From CADCTB01 sp038231955 (GTDB lineage: Bacteria; Actinomycetota; Acidimicrobiia; Acidimicrobiales; AC-14): a DNA stretch of 15,473 nt. Numbering within the stretch: position 1 is the first letter of the stretch; every line of letters begins with the position of its first letter. Positions 9,425 to 15,473 of this stretch are shown piece after piece. The translations under genes were made by a program, and so were the position numbers. The stretch covers positions 1-15,473 of the forward strand of contig JBBSIS010000064.1 in assembly GCA_038231955.1 (NCBI GenBank), given 5' to 3'. The notes under the pieces were generated by a model. It was not told where the DNA came from and did no database searches. It saw nothing but the letters and a program-made list of their open reading frames with translations.

Positions 9425-10755
9425 AAGGTCGACGGGGCGCTCTCGCGCTCGCGCTGGCGGTGGCCGCCACCTTCCCGTCACTCGCCATCCGGCCGGTGGG
9501 GGCGCAGACGTCCACCGACAAGAGCAGGATCGACAGTCAGATCGGCGCCGCCCAGAAGCAGGTCGACACCGCCTCGGCCGAGGAACAGCGCCTGCTGGGC
9601 CTGATCGCCGAGTCGACCAAGCGGAAGACCGATCTCGACACCAAAGTGGCCGCCTTCGACGGCCAGATCTTCGGCGTGCAGGGCCAGCTCGACGCCGCCC
9701 AGTCCCGGCTGTCCGCCCTGGAGGCGCAGCAGCGGGCGGTGGAGGTGCGTCTGGCCGATGCCCGGGCCGCGCTGGCCGTCGCCAAGGCCGACCTGGGCCG
9801 CCAGGCCATCGCCGCCTACACCGGCCGGACGGAGGCGGCGGACTACGCAGCCATGCTGCTGGGTTCCAGCAGCCTGGGCGACGTCGCCTCCCGGCGCTCC
9901 TACATGCGGGCCGTGGTGGGCTCGCAGTCGGACACCATCGCCACCACCGAGCACCTCCGTGACGAGGTCGGCGACCTGAACAAGCAGGTGGAGGCGTCCA
10001 AGACCGAGGCCCAGGGCCAGCGCGACGTGGTCGTCGGCCAGCGGAGCGCGCTGCAGACCAGCCGGGACGCCCAGGCCACCGCCCGCCAGGAGGTCCAGGG
10101 CGAAATCGCCCAGACCGACAAGCTCAAGAACGAGGTCGTCGCCCGCAAGGACGAGTTCGAGTCCCAGGTCGCCAACCTCGAGAAGGAGTCGGCCGCCATC
10201 GCCGACACGCTGCGCCAGCGGGCGGCTGCGGCCGCCGCAGCGGCAGCGGCCGCGGCCGCGGCAGAAGCGGCCACGACGACCGTCCCGGCCGCGGCGGGGG
10301 CCAGGCCCTCGATCGCGGCACCGACCTCGCCGACCACGCCGGCTGCGATCGCCTCGCCGGCCCGGGCTCCCGGCCGCCTCCTCACGCCAGTGCCGGGAGC
10401 CCCCATCACCTCACCGTTCGGCTACCGGATCCACCCGATCTACGGCACCGCCCGCCTGCACGCGGGTATCGACTTCGGTGCCGACAACGGGACGCCCATC
10501 CGGGCCGCGGCCGACGGTGTCGTCGTCAGCTCGGGATGGCTGGGCGACTATGGCATCGCCACCATCATCGATCATGGTGGCGGCATCGCCACCCTCTACG
10601 GGCACCAGAGCTCGACTGCGGTGTCCGAGGGGCAGAAGGTGACCCAGGGCCAGACCATCGGCCGAGTCGGGAGCACCGGGGCCAGCACCGGCAACCACGT
10701 GCACTTCGAGGTCAGACTCAACGGCGACCCGGTCAACCCCGCCAACTATCTGTAG
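9421..10755 (+). CDS. Secreted coiled-coil M23 peptidoglycan endopeptidase
   Basis: This is a predicted cell-wall hydrolase of 444 residues, built like EnvC. A basic start with a signal peptide comes first (about 1-29, possible cut after PVGAQ), then a long heptad-rich coiled coil (about 35-280), a poly-alanine run (about 267-282) with an Ala/Pro/Thr linker, and a C-terminal M23 (LytM) domain. All expected zinc and catalytic residues are present: His347 and Asp351 in HAGIDFG, His395 in LYGHQ, His426 and His428 in HVHFE. It should therefore be an active enzyme, unlike E. coli EnvC, which only activates amidases. Its place directly after ftsEX suggests FtsX recruits it through the coiled coil. 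I chose GTG 9421 because it opens a proper signal peptide; TTG 9385 (12 residues longer) is the alternative. Confidence 0.9.
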   Translation: MKGRRGALALALAVAATFPSLAIRPVGAQTSTDKSRIDSQIGAAQKQVDTASAEEQRLLGLIAESTKRKTDLDTKVAAFDGQIFGVQGQLDAAQSRLSALEAQQRAVEVRLADARAALAVAKADLGRQAIAAYTGRTEAADYAAMLLGSSSLGDVASRRSYMRAVVGSQSDTIATTEHLRDEVGDLNKQVEASKTEAQGQRDVVVGQRSALQTSRDAQATARQEVQGEIAQTDKLKNEVVARKDEFESQVANLEKESAAIADTLRQRAAAAAAAAAAAAAAEAATTTVPAAAGARPSIAAPTSPTTPAAIASPARAPGRLLTPVPGAPITSPFGYRIHPIYGTARLHAGIDFGADNGTPIRAAADGVVVSSGWLGDYGIATIIDHGGGIATLYGHQSSTAVSEGQKVTQGQTIGRVGSTGASTGNHVHFEVRLNGDPVNPANYL

Positions 10756-10764
10756 GGATTCGCT

Positions 10765-11418
10765 TCAGACGCCCCGCTGGCGCAGCCGGAGGGCGGGGAC
10801 GGGCGCCGGGAGGTCGCCGATCCACCGGTCGAGGAGCGCACGGCCGCGCTCGGTCCACTCCTCGGCGGTGAGGGCGTAGCGGATGTGGTCCTCCCAGCGG
10901 CCGTTGATGGCGAGATAGCGCTCGGCCACGCCCTCCTCGCGCAACTGCAGCTTCTCCACCACCCGCCGGCTGGCCCGGTTGCGCGGGATGATGGCGACCT
11001 GCACGCGATGGAGGCCCAGCTCCTCGAATGCGAACCGGCACACGGCCACCAGGGCCTCGGGGACGTAGCCGTTGCCGGCTTGGGACTCGGAGATCCAGTA
11101 GCCGATGTAGGCGTTCTGGAAGGGGCCCCGTTGCACCCCTGACACATTGATCTCACCGGCGAGGCGGTCGCTCACGAAGATGCCGAAGCCGTACCCGGAG
11201 CCCAGCTGCCACTCGCGCTCGCGGGCGCCGCAGCGGGCATTGAAGGCGGGCTTGCTCTCGGTGTCGTCGGGCTGGCCGGGAGGCGGCTTGGGCTCCCACT
11301 GCAGGAGCCAATCGCGGCTGGCCTGGCGCACCTCGCGCCAGTCGGCGAAGTCGGCCAGCACCAACGGGCGCAACACGATCCGCCGCCCACGAAGCTGGGT
11401 GGGAAGCGGTGCGGCCAC
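10765..11418 (-). CDS. GNAT acetyltransferase, RimJ/RimL type
   Basis: This 217-residue GCN5-related N-acetyltransferase resembles the RimJ/RimL group, which acetylates protein N-termini or small amines with acetyl-CoA. The start LRGRRIVLRPLVLADFADW is the usual first strand and helix. YIGYWISESQAGNGYVPEAL holds the acetyl-CoA pyrophosphate loop (variant QxGNGY), and LHRVQVAIIPRNRASRRVVEK is the conserved strand-and-asparagine region. The real substrate is unknown. It starts at GTG 11418, with no Shine-Dalgarno but a TAGAGT box 6 nt before it. It ends 9 bp from the convergent peptidase gene. It lies 145 bp downstream of ppx on the same strand, the gap being filled by a tandem repeat, and is probably transcribed from its own promoter. 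Confidence 0.88.
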   Translation of the reverse strand: MAAPLPTQLRGRRIVLRPLVLADFADWREVRQASRDWLLQWEPKPPPGQPDDTESKPAFNARCGAREREWQLGSGYGFGIFVSDRLAGEINVSGVQRGPFQNAYIGYWISESQAGNGYVPEALVAVCRFAFEELGLHRVQVAIIPRNRASRRVVEKLQLREEGVAERYLAINGRWEDHIRYALTAEEWTERGRALLDRWIGDLPAPVPALRLRQRGV

Positions 11419-11424
11419 CGCCGG

Positions 11425-11430
11425 ACTCTA
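11425..11430 (-). promoter_or_regulatory. Probable -10 box of the acetyltransferase gene (leaderless)
   Basis: On the minus strand TAGAGT (11430 to 11425) ends 6 nt before the GTG at 11418, placing the transcript start at or next to the start codon. The first degenerate copy of the 27-bp repeat begins 3 bp upstream, so the -35 region would lie inside the repeat array. Confidence 0.4.
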
Positions 11431-11432
11431 CT

Positions 11433-11581
11433 CACGCAGGCTATTTCACCGGCGTTCAGCCACGCAGGCTGGTCCCTCGCGTTCAGCCACGCAGGCTGGC
11501 CCCTCGCGTTCAGCCACGCAGGCTGGCCCCTCGCGTTCAGCCACGCAGGCTGGCCCCTCGCGTTCAGCCACGCAGGCTGGC
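11433..11581 (-). repeat. 27-bp tandem repeat array grown from the ppx 3' end
   Basis: CACGCAGGCT recurs at 11433, 11461, 11488, 11515, 11542 and 11569 (spacing 28, 27, 27, 27, 27). The units at 11488, 11515 and 11542 are identical, that at 11461 has one change, that at 11433 is degenerate, and the one at 11569 is partial. On the minus strand each unit contains CAGCCTGCGTGGCTGA, which is the last codons and stop of ppx. Each can fold as a hairpin (CAGCC / GGCTG with a 5-nt loop). There are no unique spacers, so it is not a CRISPR. It fills the space between ppx and the acetyltransferase gene. Confidence 0.95.
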
Positions 11582-12478
11582 AATCAGGCCGTCGAGGATG
11601 TCGGACTCACTCACCAGGCACTCGCCCAGCTCGAAGTAGCGCATGATGGCGACGAGGACCACCGCCCCGCCGACGATGACGTCGGCGCGGGCTTCTTCGA
11701 GACCCGGATTGTGGATGCGCTGATCCCGGCTCTCGGTGGCCAGGGTGCGGAAGACGTCTTCGGCCGCCGTCCGGCTCAGCACGAAATGGTGGACCTGCGC
11801 CCGGTCGTAGACCGGCAGCCCGATCTCGATGGCGGCCATAGCCGACACCGTTCCGGCCAGCCCGACGAACTGCCTGGCCTCGCCCACGCCGGGGATCTCC
11901 CGGGCCACGTCGTCCAGGTGGCCTCGGACGACGTCGAAGGCCTGGCTCAGCTCCTCGGGAGCGGGTGGGTCGGAGTGGAGGAACATCTCGGTGAGGCGGA
12001 CGCAGCCGATATCGGTCGACAGGACGCCGTCGGGGCTGCCCCCCGGGCTGCCGAATGCGAACTCCGTGGACCCGCCCCCGATGTCGACGACAAGGAACGG
12101 GCCGCCGTCCGGATCGAGCTCGGCGGTGGCCCCCACGAACGACAACCTGCCCTCCTCCTGCCCGCCGAGCAATTCGGGCGTGGCGCCGACCGCCTCTGTC
12201 GCTCTGGCGAAGAAGTCGTCGCGGTTGGCGGCGTCGCGGGCCGCTGACGTGGCGGTGATCCGCACGTGGTCGACCCCGTGGCCGTTCATGACCGTGCGGT
12301 ACTCGCGCAGCACCTCGACGGTGCGAGCGACGGCCTCGTCGGCCAAGCGTCCCGACGCGTGCACGCCCTGGCCGAGGCGGGTGACACGCATCAGCCGCTC
12401 GAGGGGGGCGCCGTCGTCCCCGGCCACGAGGAGCCGGGTGGAGTTCGTGCCGCAGTCGATGGCGGCGAGCACGGTCAC
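11564..12478 (-). CDS. Ppx/GppA family phosphatase (exopolyphosphatase-like)
   Basis: This 304-residue member of the Ppx/GppA family (actin-like ATPase fold) is expected to hydrolyse polyphosphate end groups or the 5' phosphate of pppGpp. The first phosphate loop is AAIDCGTNSTRLLV (about 5-18), ATSAARDAANR is at about 76-86, GGQEEGRLSF at about 105-114, and the second phosphate loop VVDIGGGSTEF at about 130-140. It is the short form without the C-terminal HD-like domain of E. coli Ppx, as in mycobacterial Ppx proteins. The start is GTG 12478, with GGAGG 8 nt upstream, overlapping the stop of the DUF501 gene (GTGA). Its last codons and stop belong to the tandem repeat that follows. It is the last gene of the eno-ftsB-DUF72-DUF501-ppx run. 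Confidence 0.93.
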   Translation of the reverse strand: MTVLAAIDCGTNSTRLLVAGDDGAPLERLMRVTRLGQGVHASGRLADEAVARTVEVLREYRTVMNGHGVDHVRITATSAARDAANRDDFFARATEAVGATPELLGGQEEGRLSFVGATAELDPDGGPFLVVDIGGGSTEFAFGSPGGSPDGVLSTDIGCVRLTEMFLHSDPPAPEELSQAFDVVRGHLDDVAREIPGVGEARQFVGLAGTVSAMAAIEIGLPVYDRAQVHHFVLSRTAAEDVFRTLATESRDQRIHNPGLEEARADVIVGGAVVLVAIMRYFELGECLVSESDILDGLIASLRG

Positions 12479-12993
12479 AGTTCTCGCCTCCCTTCCCCCT
12501 GGTGGCGAGCGGGGCCGCCCGTACGAGGGATGGGCGCGCCAGGAAGTGGAAGGAGTCGGGCAGCAGTCCATCGGCCGATGGGGTCGTCGCCGCCGGCCAG
12601 GTGCCAGGCGTAGTGGGCGTGCAGGCACTTCACACCCGTACGGGTGCCGGCCACGCCCCCGGACGGGCGGGGACCGGCGTGGCCGGCAGGGATGGCGGCG
12701 TCGCGCTCCGCCCCGTAGCGGGCGTGGGCGGCCGCCACGTCGTCCGGGTCGACCTCCCGCTCGGCGGCGCGGACCCCGCCCGAGGCTTCGAGGGTGCTGA
12801 CGGCGCGCCGAAGGTCGTCGTCGACCAGCCAGTAGAGGGTCGGCATGGGTGTCCCGTCGGCGAGGAGGGGGGCGTTGCGGATCACCATGGGGGCGTAGTC
12901 GGCGCGTCGGACCACGACCTCGAAGTCGCCCTGCGGCTGCCGGCCAAGCAGCACGGCTACCGCGTCACGGTCGTCGGGCCCCGGGTCACCCAT
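12475..12993 (-). CDS. DUF501 family protein
   Basis: This 172-residue protein is of the actinobacterial DUF501 family; function unknown. The diagnostic stretch is GVKCLHAHYAWHLAGGDDP (about 120-138), a Cys-His-His cluster that could bind metal or act in catalysis. The N-terminal half has FEVVVRRADYAPMVIRNAPL and TLYWLVDDD, also typical. Its stop overlaps the ppx start by 4 nt, and its ATG lies inside the end of the DUF72 gene (8-nt overlap), so the three are probably translated as a chain. In Mycobacterium tuberculosis the same family sits between an FtsB-like gene and a Ppx/GppA gene (Rv1023-Rv1026), which fits a role near division or polyphosphate metabolism without proving one. The C-terminal ~30 residues are low in complexity. 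Confidence 0.88.
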   Translation of the reverse strand: MGDPGPDDRDAVAVLLGRQPQGDFEVVVRRADYAPMVIRNAPLLADGTPMPTLYWLVDDDLRRAVSTLEASGGVRAAEREVDPDDVAAAHARYGAERDAAIPAGHAGPRPSGGVAGTRTGVKCLHAHYAWHLAGGDDPIGRWTAARLLPLPGAPIPRTGGPARHQGEGRREL

Positions 12994-13717
12994 GGGTGGT
13001 GACGGCCAGGCGACGACGGAACTCCCGGGCCAGTGCCGGGCCGGTGGCGGCGTCGTCGTGCTTGAGGAAGACGTAGGCGTCGCGCCCGGCGGCGGCGGCC
13101 CGGGCCATGCGCCCTGCCCATGCGTCGAGCTCCTCGGCGGTGTAGCTCTGCCGGCGCAGCCGGAGGTATGCCACCGTCCCTACGTCGGAGATCTCGCGGG
13201 CTGCGCAGGTGGCGGTGTCGGTGGCGGCCATGGTGGCGCCGGCGCGGTCGAGCCGGTCGAGCACCTCGGGAACGGCCCAGGCCGAGCCCAGCTCGAAGGC
13301 GGCCGGCGGCCCCCCGGCCAGCGGGGCCAGGATGCGGTCGAGCCGGTCGAGGTCGGGCTTCTGGTGGGGGAGGGAGAACAGCACCGGGCCGAGCCGGTCG
13401 CCCAGCGGCACTATCGCGGCGAGGAAGGCGGTCACCCGGTCCTCCACACCGTCGAGGTCGCGACGGTGGGTGATGCCGAGGTGGGCCTTGGGGGCGAAGC
13501 GGAAGTCCTCCGGCACCGACGCCAACCAGCGGTCGAGGGCGGCGGCGGTGGGCAGTCGGCGGTAGGTGGCGTGGGCCTCCACCGCGTCGAACGACGTCCC
13601 GTAGTGGCCAAGCATGTCGGCGGTCGAGGTGCCCGGGGGATAGAACGGCCCGATCCACGCCCGGTAGGACCAGCCGCTCGTGCCCACGCGGATTCGGCCT
13701 GTACGCACCTGCGCCAT
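12986..13717 (-). CDS. DUF72 (YecE-like) protein
   Basis: This protein of about 243 residues is of the DUF72/YecE family, a TIM-barrel-like fold of unknown function. Its family marks are RVGTSGWSYRAW near the N-terminus, FDAVEAHATYRRLP, FRFAPKAHLGITHRRDL, PVLFSLPHQ, AAFELGS, and the C-terminal AYVFLKHDDAATGPALA. The start is unclear. ATG 13717 has a TACGCT box 6 nt upstream and suits the family's short N-terminus; GTG 13744 would add nine residues. It lies 51 bp after the ftsB-like gene and overlaps DUF501 by 8 nt. It is an extra gene in an otherwise conserved eno-ftsB-DUF501-ppx order, possibly with its own promoter. Confidence 0.85.
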   Translation of the reverse strand: MAQVRTGRIRVGTSGWSYRAWIGPFYPPGTSTADMLGHYGTSFDAVEAHATYRRLPTAAALDRWLASVPEDFRFAPKAHLGITHRRDLDGVEDRVTAFLAAIVPLGDRLGPVLFSLPHQKPDLDRLDRILAPLAGGPPAAFELGSAWAVPEVLDRLDRAGATMAATDTATCAAREISDVGTVAYLRLRRQSYTAEELDAWAGRMARAAAAGRDAYVFLKHDDAATGPALAREFRRRLAVTTHG

Positions 13718-13723
13718 CACCTC

Positions 13724-13729
13724 AGCGTA
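13724..13729 (-). promoter_or_regulatory. Possible internal -10 box before the DUF72 gene
   Basis: TACGCT on the minus strand (13729 to 13724) ends 6 nt before ATG 13717, the same geometry as at secA, the antitoxin and the acetyltransferase. It could give a leaderless transcript of DUF72-DUF501-ppx. If the gene starts at GTG 13744 the box is inside the coding region and meaningless. No -35 seen. Confidence 0.25.
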
Positions 13730-13768
13730 GGGCGACGACGGCACGCCCGATCTCAGAGGGCCCCCGGC

Positions 13769-14119
13769 TCAGAAGATGGAGGTGATGCGCTCCCACAGCG
13801 AACGGGACGTGGCCTCGGCCGGCGGAGGCGGCGCCGGGGCGGTGGTCGGTGGTTCCGCCTGGGGGAGTATGAAGTAGACCTCCTCGCCGGGCTTGACCAG
13901 GTTGTAGCCGCGAGCCTGGCGCTCGATCTCGGCGTCGGTGCCCAGTTGGGCGGCGCGGGCTTCCAGCGCCTGGTTGTCGGTGCCGAGGGTGGCGACCTCG
14001 GCGGCCAGCTGGCGGCGGTGTTGGCGCTGGTCTCGGTAGGCCTGGGCCGGGAAGACGGCCAGGGCGAGGACTCCGACGAGGGCGAGGGCGGCGAGGAGCA
14101 CCCCGGCTCTACGCTTCAT
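13769..14119 (-). CDS. ftsB: FtsB/DivIC-like septum formation protein
   Basis: This 116-residue single-pass membrane protein is of the FtsB/DivIC family, which with FtsL and FtsQ links the division ring to septal wall synthesis. It has a basic start MKRRAG, a membrane segment at about 6-25, an extracytoplasmic coiled coil at about 28-62, and the family signature EIERQARGYNLVKPGEEVYF. A Pro/Ala-rich tail then ends in a short amphipathic piece (SLWERITSIF). The ATG at 14119 is overlapped by the stop of a mini frame (ATGA), and the codons before it are exact tandem copies. GTG 14125, two codons earlier in frame, is possible but less likely. No Shine-Dalgarno is present, so translation probably depends on ribosomes coming from eno through the relay frames. 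Confidence 0.9.
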   Translation of the reverse strand: MKRRAGVLLAALALVGVLALAVFPAQAYRDQRQHRRQLAAEVATLGTDNQALEARAAQLGTDAEIERQARGYNLVKPGEEVYFILPQAEPPTTAPAPPPPAEATSRSLWERITSIF

Positions 14120-14164
14120 GGCCACACCGGCTTCATGGCCACACCGGCGTCATGACCACCGGCT

Positions 14165-14168
<4 letters not shown>
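14114..14168 (-). repeat. 17-bp tandem repeat between eno and ftsB
   Basis: On the plus strand, CTTCATGGCCACACCGG occurs exactly at 14114-14130 and 14131-14147. A shortened 15-bp relative follows at 14148-14162, and the start of a further copy at 14163. On the minus strand every copy carries ATGA. The two full copies are identical, and the third differs by one base plus a 2-nt loss. Confidence 0.95.
14116..14168 (-). other. Two chained mini reading frames linking eno to ftsB
   Basis: Minus-strand ATG codons stand at 14168, 14153, 14136 and 14119 (gaps 15, 17, 17). The first ATG overlaps the eno TGA (ATGA, 14168-14165). Its frame reads MKPVVMTPVWP and stops at 14135-14133, overlapping the ATG at 14136. 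That frame reads MKPVWP and stops at 14118-14116, overlapping the ftsB ATG at 14119. The result is an unbroken chain of three ATGA overlaps from eno to ftsB. Whether the peptides are made is unknown. Confidence 0.55.
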
Positions 14169-15463
<1,295 letters not shown>

Positions 15464-15473
15464 TGGCCCACCA

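Noticed and set aside
11433..11581. CRISPR array
   Set aside because: The units are directly adjacent with no unique spacers and no cas genes, and the unit derives from the ppx 3' end.
11147..12247. Plus-strand frame passing through the 27-bp repeats
   Set aside because: Open only because the repeat length is a multiple of three and the opposite ppx is GC-biased; there is no protein likeness and no ribosome site.
12992..14155. Plus-strand 387-codon frame opposite DUF72 and ftsB
   Set aside because: Gly/Val/Arg-rich antisense shadow; the minus-strand genes carry clear family motifs.

Overview
The window is high-GC DNA whose gene content and order point to an actinobacterium. The clues are a prfB-ftsE-ftsX run and an eno / FtsB-like / DUF501 / Ppx-GppA run in the order known from mycobacteria. 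Several genes also seem to be read from a TANNNT -10 box lying 6-7 nt before the start codon (leaderless mRNA). A deep actinobacterial lineage such as Acidimicrobiia fits, but that is an inference from style, not a match. No rRNA, tRNA or CRISPR array is visible.

Left part (1-2781): about 460 bp with no supportable gene, then a family 2 glycosyltransferase (467-1258 +), which overlaps tail-to-tail by 4 bp with a DUF2079-type multispanning membrane protein (1255-2781 -). This part looks less GC-biased than what follows and reads like accessory envelope DNA. Centre (2845-10755): secA; a MazF-type toxin with a VapB-like antitoxin on the opposite strand; prfB; a 339-bp gap holding the scar of a deleted vapBC locus and two tiny chained reading frames; ftsE; ftsX; and a secreted coiled-coil M23 peptidase with intact zinc residues, the probable cell-wall hydrolase partner of FtsEX. 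Right part (10765-15463, all minus strand): eno, an FtsB/DivIC-like protein, a DUF72 protein, DUF501 and Ppx/GppA form a tight operon. Downstream of it lie a 27-bp tandem repeat array grown from the 3' end of ppx and a RimJ/RimL-type acetyltransferase.

The most unusual signal concerns how the division genes are started. In front of both ftsE and the ftsB-like gene there is a ladder of four ATG codons spaced 15, 17 and 17 nt. It arises from 17-bp tandem duplications that differ in sequence between the two sites. In each case this creates an 11-codon and then a 6-codon reading frame, each ending in an ATGA stop/start overlap with the next, the last overlap being the start of the division gene. 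At ftsB the chain begins in the stop codon of eno, so ribosomes leaving enolase could be passed by two relays into ftsB. The M23 hydrolase is likewise entered through a 7-codon mini-cistron with a good Shine-Dalgarno and a GTGA overlap. I read these as possible translational relays that set the dose of division proteins. The sequence geometry is observed; the function is inferred.
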